Shown: positions 51,435 through 59,651, counted from the first letter of the stretch. The stretch is 64,000 bases of DNA from JAZKFT01 sp040386335 (GCA_040386335.1 JAZKFT010000046.1:1-64000), one strand, 5' to 3'. Made by a program: numbers and translations. The notes: generated by a model not told the origin, from the letters alone.

Positions 51435-52085
51435 TCATAAGTGTACAGCCTGGTGGATATGAATTTTCTTAAACTGTGCCGCCCTTAAGAACTGTTCCAC
51501 CACGGCTCTTGCTTTGGCATCAGCTTTTTGTAACAACTGCTGCCGTCCTGCTTCTGCGAGTAATTTTCTTCTTGCCGATTCCTTTACCAGTGTTACTTCT
51601 TCATTGGTCCAGGTGCCTTCTTCATAAAAAGTTTCGATGCCGGAAGGGTTTAAAAATACATCGGTTATCCTGGCCGGTGGCATGGCAATACTGACTGAAT
51701 CATCTTCCACAAAAACTTCTTTGTCCGATAAGTTTTTGAGGTCGATGCCTGCAGTTACCCTGCCTTTAATAATCAAAACAATTTCCTTTTTCATCACCAC
51801 TGGTCTGGGTACGAGCGAAAACGGGTTGATCATAACAGGAACACTGGACGAAGTGATCGAAGAAGAATCCACTACAATTTCCTGGTACATAGTGGCGGTA
51901 TTGAGCTCCGCAATGGATTTTATTTCTTTGATCACCAATGGGGTATTGTCAATCAAAACCGGTTTTGCTTTAAACCAATTGCCGATGCCTGAGAATATCT
52001 GCAATCGTTGGAAAAGCAGGATGATCAGTAGCACCATCAATACCAATACCAGTGGCCGCCTTATTAAGTTATAGAATCGTTTCAT
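51435..52085 (-). CDS. DUF4230 protein 1
   Basis: 216 aa. One N-terminal membrane helix (PLVLVLMVLLIILLFQRL), then a periplasmic DUF4230 domain: LNTATMYQEIVVDSSS, EIVLIIKGRVTAGIDLKNLS, VSIAMPPARITDVFLNPSGI, ending with a helical region (ARRKLLAEAGRQQLLQKADA). Function unknown. A second DUF4230 gene lies just upstream, separated by a 25-bp hairpin. Confidence 0.85.
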   Translation of the reverse strand: MKRFYNLIRRPLVLVLMVLLIILLFQRLQIFSGIGNWFKAKPVLIDNTPLVIKEIKSIAELNTATMYQEIVVDSSSITSSSVPVMINPFSLVPRPVVMKKEIVLIIKGRVTAGIDLKNLSDKEVFVEDDSVSIAMPPARITDVFLNPSGIETFYEEGTWTNEEVTLVKESARRKLLAEAGRQQLLQKADAKARAVVEQFLRAAQFKKIHIHQAVHL

Positions 52086-52098
52086 TGTGTTTGTTTTT

Positions 52099-52156
52099 TA
52101 GGAACGCACCATGTAGGGACACGACTCGGGGCGTGTTCCTACATGGTGCGTTCCTA
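52099..52156. repeat. 25-bp inverted repeat between the DUF4230 genes
   Basis: TAGGAACGCACCATGTAGGG ACACG (52099-52123) pairs with CGTGTTCCTACATGGTGCGTTCCTA (split as CGTGTTCCTACATGG and TGCGTTCCTA, 52132-52156) with a single G:T position and an 8-nt loop ACTCGGGG. The right arm ends two bases before the stop codon of the upstream DUF4230 gene. No T tract follows. The arms contain inner repeats (GGAACGCACC, TAGGGACACG), as in dispersed REP-like elements. Confidence 0.85.
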
Positions 52157-52735
52157 CCTCGTCCAGAAACTACTTTCCGGTAGTTTGTCATAACTCAGTT
52201 TTACTTCTTCAAAACCTAACTGTATTAAAAAATTTGAGAAGAATAACTGGGTGTTTGTTTTGGCCTGTTCTAAAATGCCGAGTTCGTTTCCGCTATTTCT
52301 TATTTGCTGCTCCGCCTGTGCCAGCAATGCATCTCTTTCTCCGCTGGTAAACTGGCTGCGAAAAAGGTCTACATCCTGGAAGGCCACTTTAATGTTTTGT
52401 GGTGGCAGGTTTACCGAAAGAATTTTTGGTTGTGGCAGTTGGATGCTGATCTTCTTGCCATCGACAATAATATTTTTTTCTGTAAGTGCCGATAAGTCAA
52501 TGCCACCCTTAACCGTCGCCTCGGCAGTGATGAGAATTTTGCGGTCGCCAAACTTGTACCAGGTCTGGTTATCATTAGCCTTAACCACTTTGGTAATGGT
52601 ATATTCCACGGTGGCCAGTTCCTGCAATTCCTGGAGGGTAGCCATGGTTTCAGCGGGTGACGGAAGTCTTTTACCGCCGCAGGAAGCCAATAACAGGGCC
52701 ATTCCAAACGATATTATTTTTCCGTGAATCTTCAT
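52154..52735 (-). CDS. DUF4230 lipoprotein 2
   Basis: 193 aa from the ATG at 52735, which gives a lipoprotein signal (MKIHGKIISFGMALLLASC, Cys19). The DUF4230 core is visible: ATVEYTITKVVKANDNQTWY, ILITAEATVKGGIDLSALTE, ISIQLPQPKILSVNLPPQNI, followed by the helical end. It is paralogous to the gene downstream; one copy is anchored by a membrane helix, this one by lipid. Both are co-directional with the copper island, but no metal motif is seen. Confidence 0.82.
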   Translation of the reverse strand: MKIHGKIISFGMALLLASCGGKRLPSPAETMATLQELQELATVEYTITKVVKANDNQTWYKFGDRKILITAEATVKGGIDLSALTEKNIIVDGKKISIQLPQPKILSVNLPPQNIKVAFQDVDLFRSQFTSGERDALLAQAEQQIRNSGNELGILEQAKTNTQLFFSNFLIQLGFEEVKLSYDKLPESSFWTR

Positions 52736-52812
52736 GGGGGGCAAGTTACAATGTTCATTAGGTTTAATTTTCGGGCTGTTGTGTTATGTTTGGGTTGTAA
52801 AAAGATTAACTT

Positions 52813-53502
52813 ATGAAGAAATATGCGGTGATAGTGGCGGGTGGTGTTGGCAAACGGATGAACAGCGATATGCCAAAACAGTTTTTGCCGCTGCATGATA
52901 AACCGGTACTGTATTACACGCTCAAGGCTTTTACGGATGCGTTTTCGGAGATAGAGATCATACTGGTACTACCGCCCGAGCATATAGCCCTGGGAGAAGA
53001 AATACTGGATGCCTATTTCGACCGGAAGCAGATAAAAATTACGGCAGGCGGTGAAACCCGTTTTCATTCGGTAAAAAACGGGCTGGAGCTGGTGGAAGAA
53101 GAGGGTATTGTATTTGTGCATGATGGTGTTCGCTGCCTCGTTACGCCTAAGTTGATCCAATATTGTTATGATACGGCGCTTGAATATGGTACAGCCATCC
53201 CGGTGCTGCCTTCCAAAGACAGTGTGCGTATCAAAACAGAAACCGGGACTCATTCCGTAGATCGTAACAATGTGCTGATGATGCAAACCCCGCAAACCTT
53301 TCACAGTAAGATCCTGTTGCCGGCTTTCAATATTGATTTCAAAGAGAAATTTACCGACGAGGCCAGCGTAGTAGAAGCTTATGGCATACAGGTGAAGCTG
53401 ATGGAGGGTGAAGACATCAATATTAAATTGACCAGGCCTGTAGATATGCTGGTGGCGGAGCAGTTAATCAAATTACGTATGCTGGCTGACTCCAAAGGAT
53501 AG
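52813..53502 (+). CDS. ispD: 2-C-methyl-D-erythritol 4-phosphate cytidylyltransferase
   Basis: 229 aa. MEP-pathway enzyme adding CMP to methylerythritol phosphate. The nucleotide-binding start VAGGVGKRMNSDMPKQFLPL is typical, followed by ITAGGETRFHSVKNGLEL, VFVHDGVRCLVTPKLI, and the C-terminal TDEASVVEAYG and GEDINIKLTRPVDM. Full length. It stands alone between divergent DUF4230 genes and the convergent encapsulin operon. Confidence 0.96.
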   Translation: MKKYAVIVAGGVGKRMNSDMPKQFLPLHDKPVLYYTLKAFTDAFSEIEIILVLPPEHIALGEEILDAYFDRKQIKITAGGETRFHSVKNGLELVEEEGIVFVHDGVRCLVTPKLIQYCYDTALEYGTAIPVLPSKDSVRIKTETGTHSVDRNNVLMMQTPQTFHSKILLPAFNIDFKEKFTDEASVVEAYGIQVKLMEGEDINIKLTRPVDMLVAEQLIKLRMLADSKG

Positions 53503-53510
53503 GTATGAAA

Positions 53511-53541
53511 AAAGCCGGTCATCATAATGATAGCCGGCTTT
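53511..53541. terminator. Bidirectional terminator after ispD
   Basis: AAAGCCGG and CCGGCTTT pair, with a second inner pairing ATCAT/ATGAT in the loop. It lies 9 nt past ispD and 20 nt from the end of the convergent desulfurase gene. Confidence 0.8.
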
Positions 53542-53560
53542 GTTCATTAAAAGAGACATA

Positions 53561-55633
53561 TCATTTTCCTTTTAGCCTGAGTAAGGTAGTGTACAATTTA
53601 TCAATCTCCCCGCAAGTATTATAAAATGCCAGCGATGGCCGTACCGTAGTTTCCTGGCCAAACCTGCGTAAAATAGGCTGCGCACAATGATGGCCCGAAC
53701 GAACGGCGATCCCTTCCTCATTTAAAGCAGCACCAACATCTTCAGTTTTGTAGCCAGCCATTACAAAAGATAAAACGCTTGCTTTATCTGGGGCAGTTCC
53801 TATCATTGTCAGGCCGGGCACTTGTTTCAAAATCTTCGTGGCATATTCCAGCAGGTAATGCTCGTATTGTCCTATAAGATCAATGCCAATTTTATTTACA
53901 TAGTCAATAGCTGCGCCAAGTCCTACGGCGTCGGCAATATTGCCTGTACCCGCTTCAAAACGGCCTGGTGCCTGGTGAAATTCGGTATGCTCAAAGGTTA
54001 CATCTTTGATCATATTGCCGCCGCCCTGCCAGGGTTGGGTCGCATTTAGCAAATCCTCTTTTCCATATACCACCCCAATGCCGGTAGGTCCAAACACTTT
54101 GTGGCCACTGAATACAAACCAGTCTGGGTTGAGTTGTTGCAGATCCACCCGCATATGGCTTACTGATTGAGCACCATCGAGGAGCACTTTCGCACCAGCA
54201 TTGTGAGCCATCTCAATAATTTGCTTTGCAGGTGTAATCGTTCCTAATGCATTTGATACTTGTGTAAAAGATACCAGTTTTACTTTCGGACCCAGCAGTT
54301 TCGCATATTCACCCAGCAACAATTGACCATCATCATCTACCGGAATGACTTTGATCTTTAAGCCTTTTTTAGCAGCCAGCTGCTGCCAGGGAACAATGTT
54401 AGCGTGATGTTCGAGGTGACTCAGAATGATCTCATCCCCGGCCACCAGGTTTTGTTCGCCCCAGCTTTTTGCCACCAGGTTAATGGCTTCTGTAGTACCC
54501 CGCACAAAAATGATCTCGTTCACCGAACCTGCGTTGATAAACTGCCGCACTTTTTCACGGGCAGACTCGTAGGCATCGGTAGCCCTGGCTGCCAGCTCAT
54601 GTGCAGCCCGATGAATGTTGCTGTTTTCGTGCTCGTAAAAATAGCTGATGCGTTCAATCACCTGCTGTGGCTTTTGGGTAGTGGCCGCGTTATCCAGCCA
54701 TATCAGCGGTTTCCCGTTTACTCGTTCTCTCAATATTGGAAAATCTTTTCTTACCAGGTTTACATCAAAAGGTGGTGCCACACCAGACTGTGCTTTTTTG
54801 GCCAGCAACTGGTCCGGTAAAAAGTTCTGGCCCTGGTAGAGATCCTGGAAAGGATTCACTTTTGGTAGAAAATAGAACGACGATTGCTCAAAAGATCCGG
54901 GCAATTGCGGCGCTGTAATAAAAGAACTGAAGGATGCCAAAGCCTCTGCCAAACCCTGTTCAAAACTATTGTCGCTGGCGTAAGGCAGTTCTTCACGGGT
55001 GGCTGTTTTGTTTTGCTGTTGCAATGACGGCTGTTTCCCGCTACCCGCTACAGATGCAGGAATTTTGCCATCCGAAAAATGTGGATCGTGGTGGCTGGTT
55101 TGCGGATCGTTGATATCAAAGTCAATGTGCTGCTGGGGCGCACTGGGCGACTTGCCACTGCCAGCCACAGATTGCGGCAACTTACCGCTTCCTACATAAC
55201 CGGAATCGTTTTTTTGCGGTTCTGTATTTTGGGTGTCAAAATAATTTCCAGAAGAAAAGCCATTTCCCTGATGTCCGGTATTTGACGGTACTGACAACAG
55301 GTTACTGTTGCCAAAAGACGGGCTGTTACCGGTTGAACTATTTTCAAGGTCAATAAAATCTATTTGCTGCAAAGCGGAGCCGGATGAGATGCCGGCGCCC
55401 GAACCGGAAGGAGCCGCAAACGGGGATGCGATGCCTGGATCAGGCGGACCGGCCTGCAAGCCGGGTGCCTCTGTTAGATAGCCCTGGTACCCAGCAGGCG
55501 CATGTCCCTGCGAAACCATTGGAGGAGCAGGGGTGGATGGAAGGCTGCTTCCCGGCGGCGCTTTAAAAAACTGGTTCGCCAGTTGGGAGATCAGTTCTAT
55601 ATCCGGAAGACCGGGACTAGTATTTGTACTCAT
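53561..55633 (-). CDS. Encapsulin cargo cysteine desulfurase (SufS type with long N-terminal tail)
   Basis: 690 aa. Residues 287-690 are a complete group II cysteine desulfurase: GKPLIWLDNAATTQKPQQVI, PLP Lys512 in FSGHKVFGPTG, catalytic Cys650 in RSGHHCAQPIL. The offset to E. coli SufS (Lys226, Cys364) is 286 at both positions. The first 286 residues are Pro/Ser/Gly/Gln-rich and predicted disordered. They hold a short helix-like start (LPDIELISQLANQFF) and duplicated motifs (GKLPQSVAGSGKSP at 150, GKIPASVAGSGKQP at 189; QQIDFIDLE at 89, QQHIDFDIN at 167). Such tails target the enzyme into family 2A encapsulins. The ATG lies inside the shell gene's end (17-nt overlap), so the two are translationally coupled. 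Confidence 0.93.
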   Translation of the reverse strand: MSTNTSPGLPDIELISQLANQFFKAPPGSSLPSTPAPPMVSQGHAPAGYQGYLTEAPGLQAGPPDPGIASPFAAPSGSGAGISSGSALQQIDFIDLENSSTGNSPSFGNSNLLSVPSNTGHQGNGFSSGNYFDTQNTEPQKNDSGYVGSGKLPQSVAGSGKSPSAPQQHIDFDINDPQTSHHDPHFSDGKIPASVAGSGKQPSLQQQNKTATREELPYASDNSFEQGLAEALASFSSFITAPQLPGSFEQSSFYFLPKVNPFQDLYQGQNFLPDQLLAKKAQSGVAPPFDVNLVRKDFPILRERVNGKPLIWLDNAATTQKPQQVIERISYFYEHENSNIHRAAHELAARATDAYESAREKVRQFINAGSVNEIIFVRGTTEAINLVAKSWGEQNLVAGDEIILSHLEHHANIVPWQQLAAKKGLKIKVIPVDDDGQLLLGEYAKLLGPKVKLVSFTQVSNALGTITPAKQIIEMAHNAGAKVLLDGAQSVSHMRVDLQQLNPDWFVFSGHKVFGPTGIGVVYGKEDLLNATQPWQGGGNMIKDVTFEHTEFHQAPGRFEAGTGNIADAVGLGAAIDYVNKIGIDLIGQYEHYLLEYATKILKQVPGLTMIGTAPDKASVLSFVMAGYKTEDVGAALNEEGIAVRSGHHCAQPILRRFGQETTVRPSLAFYNTCGEIDKLYTTLLRLKGK

Positions 55634-56540
55634 GATATTTACCTACTTCTACATCGTCCAGGACAGCAATGGCATCATCTACCAATACTGCCAGCGAACA
55701 ATACAATGAAACTAAATAAGATGCGATAGCCCTTTCGTTGATACCCATAAAGCGCACAGATAAACCTGGAGATTGCTCCCCGGGAAGCCCCGGCTGGTAG
55801 AGGCCCACCACACCCTGGCGGCTTTCGCCTGTACGCATTAGGATAATGGAAGATTTACCGTTTTCAACCGGAACTTTATCCGAGGGTATTAGCGGGATCC
55901 CGCGCCAGGTAAGGAATGGCGAGCCGAACAAACTAACCGTTGGTGGCGGCACACCGCGACGCGTACATTCGCGGCCGAAAGCAGCTACTGCCAGCGGATG
56001 CAGCAGAAAGAAACCGGGTTCCTTCCAAACTTTGCTGATCAGTTCATCAAGATCATCGGGCGTGGGCGCACCGGTGCGGGTCTTGATTCTTTGTGAAGCA
56101 ACCACGCTGTTCAGCAGGCCATATTCTTTATTGTTGATGAGTTCGCTTTCCTGTCTTTCTTTAATGATTTCAATGGTTAGGCGAAGCTGCTCGCTGATCT
56201 GGTTGTAGGGTTTGCTGTAAAGATCCGATACCCGTGTATGTACATCCACTACCGTATTCACCGCACTCAGGTTATACTCCCTGGGGTTCTCAATATAGTC
56301 TACAAAGGTTTGCGGCAACGCCCGTTCGTCCCTGGCCGAACAATCTACTTCCACATTGTCTGCATCCTTTACTTTGTTGAGACGGTACACGCCTGATTCA
56401 ACCGGTATCCAGCTCATAAGATGCGTTAGCCAGCGAGGGGTGATTTTTAGTAATTGCGGAACAGTACGGGTGGCAATGGCTAACTGCCTTGCCGCCACAT
56501 CGCCCAGGGCGGTTTGTTGTGGTTTAATTTTTTCAGGCAT
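55617..56540 (-). CDS. Family 2A encapsulin nanocompartment shell protein
   Basis: 307 aa, the usual length for family 2A. Recognised by the conserved start (GDVAARQLAIATRTVPQLLK, ITPRWLTHLMSWIPVESGVY), EYNLSAVNTVVDVHTRVSDLY, the EYGLLNSVV region, PGFFLLHPLAVAAFGRECTR, GVPPPTVSLFGSPFLTWRGI and SVRFMGINERAIASYLVSLY. The fold is that of the HK97 phage capsid; no cyclic-nucleotide-binding insert is present, which separates it from family 2B. It self-assembles into a small icosahedral shell around cargo. The cargo desulfurase gene follows with an overlap, and a cysteine synthase gene is divergent upstream. The single long helix with ANNK-type RQESELINNKEYGLL is intact. Confidence 0.95.
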   Translation of the reverse strand: MPEKIKPQQTALGDVAARQLAIATRTVPQLLKITPRWLTHLMSWIPVESGVYRLNKVKDADNVEVDCSARDERALPQTFVDYIENPREYNLSAVNTVVDVHTRVSDLYSKPYNQISEQLRLTIEIIKERQESELINNKEYGLLNSVVASQRIKTRTGAPTPDDLDELISKVWKEPGFFLLHPLAVAAFGRECTRRGVPPPTVSLFGSPFLTWRGIPLIPSDKVPVENGKSSIILMRTGESRQGVVGLYQPGLPGEQSPGLSVRFMGINERAIASYLVSLYCSLAVLVDDAIAVLDDVEVGKYHEYKY

Positions 56541-56625
56541 AATTGAAAACTGTTTTTGATAATAAATGTTGTAACGGGGAAGCTTCGGATTGCAAAGTAG
56601 AATATTATTTCGTTGCGTGTGTAAA

Positions 56626-56646
56626 AGTCTACTAAATTAATAGACT
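56626..56646. promoter_or_regulatory. Palindrome between the encapsulin and cysteine synthase genes
   Basis: AGTCTA and TAGACT flank CTAAATTAA, an operator-like dyad in the 181-nt divergent region. A further TAGAC half-site occurs at 56688. Its position could serve both promoters. Rrf2-family regulators of sulfur metabolism bind AT-rich dyads of this general kind, but the assignment is a guess and no regulator gene is nearby. Confidence 0.4.
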
Positions 56647-56721
56647 ATTTTATTTCCTTTGCCGGAAAGGCATTATATTGTTTAAAAATAGACAACTGAT
56701 TTTAATAAATAAACATCAATT

Positions 56722-57603
56722 ATGGCTGGCATTTTAGACCTTGTAGGGAATACCCCGCTGGTAGCATTAAAAAAGCTGAACCCCAATAAAAACGTAACCA
56801 TCTACGGCAAGCTCGAAGGTAATAACCCAGGGGGCAGTGTAAAAGACAGGGCTGCTTATGGCATGATAAAGGGAGCGCTCGACCGTGGTGAAATCACACC
56901 GGGCATTACGCTGGTAGAAGCAACCAGTGGCAACACCGGCATAGCGCTGGCTATGATCGCCAGCCTGTTTAATGTGCCCATCGAACTGGTGATGCCCGAA
57001 GATGCAACAAGGGAGCGGGTACTGACAATGGAAGCTTTTGGTGCCAAGGTAACACTGACGCCAAAAGAGCAATCCATGGAAGGTGCGATCGACTATGCCA
57101 ATGCCCAGGTGGCCAAAGGCGGGTTCCTGATGCTAAACCAGTTTGGTAATGCAGACAACCCCGGCATGCATTACAAAACCACGGGCCCGGAAATCTGGAG
57201 AGATACCCGTCAAAAGATTACGCATTTTGTTTCTTCCATGGGTACTACGGGTACTATTATGGGAGTATCGAAATATCTGAAAGAGCAAAACCAGGCCATA
57301 CAAATCGTAGGCTGCCAGCCAACGGATGGTTCAAAAATTCCTGGTATCCGCAAGTGGCCCGAGGCTTACCTGCCCACCATATTTAATAGAAGCCGGGTAG
57401 ACCGCGTAATAGAAATTGACGAACAGGATGCCCGAATCATGTCTAAAAAACTAGCACGGGACGAAGCCATTTTCAGCGGCATGAGTAGTGGCGGCGCTGC
57501 ACATGCAGCTATTGAATTGGCCAAAGAATTACATGAAGGTGTGATCGTGTTTATCGTTTGCGACCGTGGAGACCGGTATTTGAGTTCCGATTTGTTTGAT
57601 TGA
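56722..57603 (+). CDS. cysM: Cysteine synthase (CysM type)
   Basis: 293 aa. PLP enzyme making cysteine from O-acetylserine or O-phosphoserine and sulfide or thiosulfate. PLP Lys41 lies in NNPGGSVKDRAA. The substrate loop EATSGNTGIALA, PEDATRERVLTMEAFGA, the Gly-rich SSMGTTGTIMGV and the PLP-ring Ser region (FSGMSSGGAAHAA) are present. Length and the GGSVKDR motif fit CysM/CysK-like enzymes. It is divergent from the encapsulin operon and would feed cysteine to the encapsulated desulfurase. Confidence 0.92.
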   Translation: MAGILDLVGNTPLVALKKLNPNKNVTIYGKLEGNNPGGSVKDRAAYGMIKGALDRGEITPGITLVEATSGNTGIALAMIASLFNVPIELVMPEDATRERVLTMEAFGAKVTLTPKEQSMEGAIDYANAQVAKGGFLMLNQFGNADNPGMHYKTTGPEIWRDTRQKITHFVSSMGTTGTIMGVSKYLKEQNQAIQIVGCQPTDGSKIPGIRKWPEAYLPTIFNRSRVDRVIEIDEQDARIMSKKLARDEAIFSGMSSGGAAHAAIELAKELHEGVIVFIVCDRGDRYLSSDLFD

Positions 57604-57651
57604 TGTAACTGAATTGGATGGCTGCACCCAATCCCCTATTTTCCCTGTCAT

Positions 57652-58548
57652 ATGATACGGAACGACATTCTTTGGAAGGGGATTCTGGAAAACCTGTTCG
57701 GCTATTTTCTGCGCTTTTTTTACGCGGAACATTTGCCTTTGTTCGATTTTAAAAAAGGTTTTGAGTTCCTGGACAAAGAACTGGAGCAATTGTTCCCTGT
57801 TGAAAGCATGGAATGTCCAAAGTATGTAGACAAGCTGGTAAAAGTATTTACAACAGGTGGTACAGAAGAATGGATATTGATCCACATAGAAGTGCAGGGT
57901 TATAAAGACAAGGATTTTGCCAGGCGCATGTTCACTTATTTCTACCGTATACTGGACAGATATGGCAAAAAGGTAGCGGCAATAGCCATTTTTTCTGACG
58001 CAGATGGAAGGTATAAACCATCGTTTTTCGAATACAATTTTCTGGGAACGAAAAACGTGTTTGAATTTAGGACTTACAAGATTTTAGAACAGGAGGAAAA
58101 GCTGCTGCTAAAGGATCCAAATCCATTTGCAGTGGTCATTCTCACGGTATTGTTAGCCTTAAAAAACAAGGAAGTAGCCGACGAAAAGTTGATTGCCCTA
58201 AAAGTTCAACTTATCCGAAATTTGCTACAGCGGAAAATTCCCACTACAACCATCAGGGCTCTATTTAACTTCATCAACCAGTATGTCGTATTTGCGAGCA
58301 AAGAAAATAGCGCTAAATTTGAAAAAGTAATCGAATCATTAACAGGAAAACAAACAACCATGGGTATTGAGGAACTGATACTGAAATTGGAAAGAGATAA
58401 AGGGAAAAAAGAGGGTTTAGAAATGAAAGACCGAATTTTCGTAACCAACCTTTTGACCAATACCGATTTTTCCGTGAATAAAGTTGCAACACTTGCAGAT
58501 GTCACGAGGGGCTTTGTATTAAAAATCAAAGCTGAATTATCTAAATAA
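57652..58548 (+). CDS. Rpn/PD-(D/E)XK nuclease-family protein (transposase-like)
   Basis: 298 aa. The family core: LWKGILENLFGYFLRFFYAE, then VFTTGGTEEWILIHIEVQGY with the E-x-Q signature in place of E-x-K, and FARRMFTYFYRILDRYGKKV, then AIFSDADGRYKPSFFEYNF. A Lys/Glu-rich C-terminus follows. Rpn proteins promote recombination by DNA cleavage, and many are annotated as transposases. No inverted repeats flank it. It starts 48 nt after cysM. Confidence 0.85.
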   Translation: MIRNDILWKGILENLFGYFLRFFYAEHLPLFDFKKGFEFLDKELEQLFPVESMECPKYVDKLVKVFTTGGTEEWILIHIEVQGYKDKDFARRMFTYFYRILDRYGKKVAAIAIFSDADGRYKPSFFEYNFLGTKNVFEFRTYKILEQEEKLLLKDPNPFAVVILTVLLALKNKEVADEKLIALKVQLIRNLLQRKIPTTTIRALFNFINQYVVFASKENSAKFEKVIESLTGKQTTMGIEELILKLERDKGKKEGLEMKDRIFVTNLLTNTDFSVNKVATLADVTRGFVLKIKAELSK

Positions 58549-58550
58549 TA

Positions 58551-59468
58551 CTACTTCTTCACCAACCTCGCCGGCCACGGCAATTCATTCCATTTTAAAA
58601 AATAATACGGTTCATTAATGGCTCCGAATTTTCTGTAAAAATGTGCTATGCCGGGGATATCGCTGCCTTCAAAGTCAAGCACAAGGCCGGTTCCGGCAAA
58701 TTCCTGTATCAGTCTATCGAACAGGAGATGATTGGCTTCAAAGATTCTGCCATTGGGCGGCGTGGCAGAAATGAGATTATAAATACGTTTTTCGTCTTTT
58801 AAAAAGACACCACTTGCCAGCAATTCTCCATCGGGCAATTTAACCTCCCTGGTAAAAGCATAACCCATATTGTAAAGCTGCACACAGAGTTTTATAAATG
58901 TCTCGTAATCATTATCTGTTACATGCGGCACCCTTTGCCCATACAGCTGTTTGCTGAAGTTGATTACTTTTTCAACATCGTTGCCTAAGACATATTGCAG
59001 GTCAAATTTTTTGATGCGGTTTAAAGAGTTTTTTTGCAGGGATACAGTGTAATCCTTTTTAATGTCATCGTAACCATTCTGCAACCTGAGAATATAGTTT
59101 TTGCAAGCCGCAACACTCTCCTGGCCGGAGCCGCCGTTTGCATGATTTATAAAAATTTCGCCAAACGAAAAATGCTTTTTGCATGCGGTGATAAAATCAG
59201 CAACGACCGTTTCTGTGATAACTGCTGTGCCAAAGATGCCCAGCTGTTGGCAAAACGGTGGCTGGTACAGGTATGTAATGCCAAATTTTTTCCTGTGTGT
59301 CAGCGGCATCAGAAGGCTGTAATCATCATTTACCAATGCACTCCATCCCGGGCAGAGATGATCGAGATAGATGCTCCACCCATAGATCAGCCCGTTGCTA
59401 CTGTTGCGGATGACATCATCCCAGCGGGCTTTGTCTATTTCTTTATTTTGTAGAAAATGGATGTGCAT
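58551..59468 (-). CDS. FemAB/GNAT-like acyltransferase
   Basis: 305 aa of two GNAT-like halves. The start IDKARWDDVIRNSSNGLIYG, WSIYLDHLCPGWSALV is typical of FemAB-related proteins in Bacteroidota; the second half has YTVSLQKNSLNRIKKF, GYAFTREVKLPDGELLASG, NHLLFDRLIQEFAGTGLVLD and GSDIPGIAHFYRKFGA. Related enzymes add aminoacyl or acyl groups to cell-surface precursors. The substrate is not evident. It converges on the Rpn gene with 2 nt between stops. Confidence 0.78.
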   Translation of the reverse strand: MHIHFLQNKEIDKARWDDVIRNSSNGLIYGWSIYLDHLCPGWSALVNDDYSLLMPLTHRKKFGITYLYQPPFCQQLGIFGTAVITETVVADFITACKKHFSFGEIFINHANGGSGQESVAACKNYILRLQNGYDDIKKDYTVSLQKNSLNRIKKFDLQYVLGNDVEKVINFSKQLYGQRVPHVTDNDYETFIKLCVQLYNMGYAFTREVKLPDGELLASGVFLKDEKRIYNLISATPPNGRIFEANHLLFDRLIQEFAGTGLVLDFEGSDIPGIAHFYRKFGAINEPYYFLKWNELPWPARLVKK

Positions 59469-59616
59469 CTATGGGGCGAAACTGTAAAGACTTTGGGTTA
59501 ATTATGGTCGTGCCAACCAGCATTATACATTGAACGGAGCTTCACCACTATCGCCCATACTAGAATAAAACCCTGGCATAAAGAAAAGAAAAAGTACTGG
59601 AGAAAACGGGTGAACA

Positions 59617-59651
59617 TCTAAACCCTAAACATTAAACCAACCAACTAACTC
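59617..59651. repeat. Short AAACCCTAAAC repeat after the M1 peptidase gene
   Basis: CATCTAAACCCTAAACATTA, AACCAACCAACTAACTC lies at the 3' end of the minus-strand peptidase gene. Words CTAAAC/ATTAAACC recur, similar to the heptamers of the array at 22630. It is short, without an inverted arm. Confidence 0.45.

Noticed and set aside
52099..52156. Insertion-sequence end
   Set aside because: No transposase and no second copy were seen in the window; it is kept as an inverted repeat only.
48059..52735. DUF4230 genes as part of the copper-resistance system
   Set aside because: They are co-directional but have no metal-binding motif, and the family is found widely without copper genes; proximity alone is too weak.
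57652..58548. Complete mobile element around the Rpn-like gene
   Set aside because: No terminal inverted repeats or target duplications are visible at either side. The gene is annotated alone.
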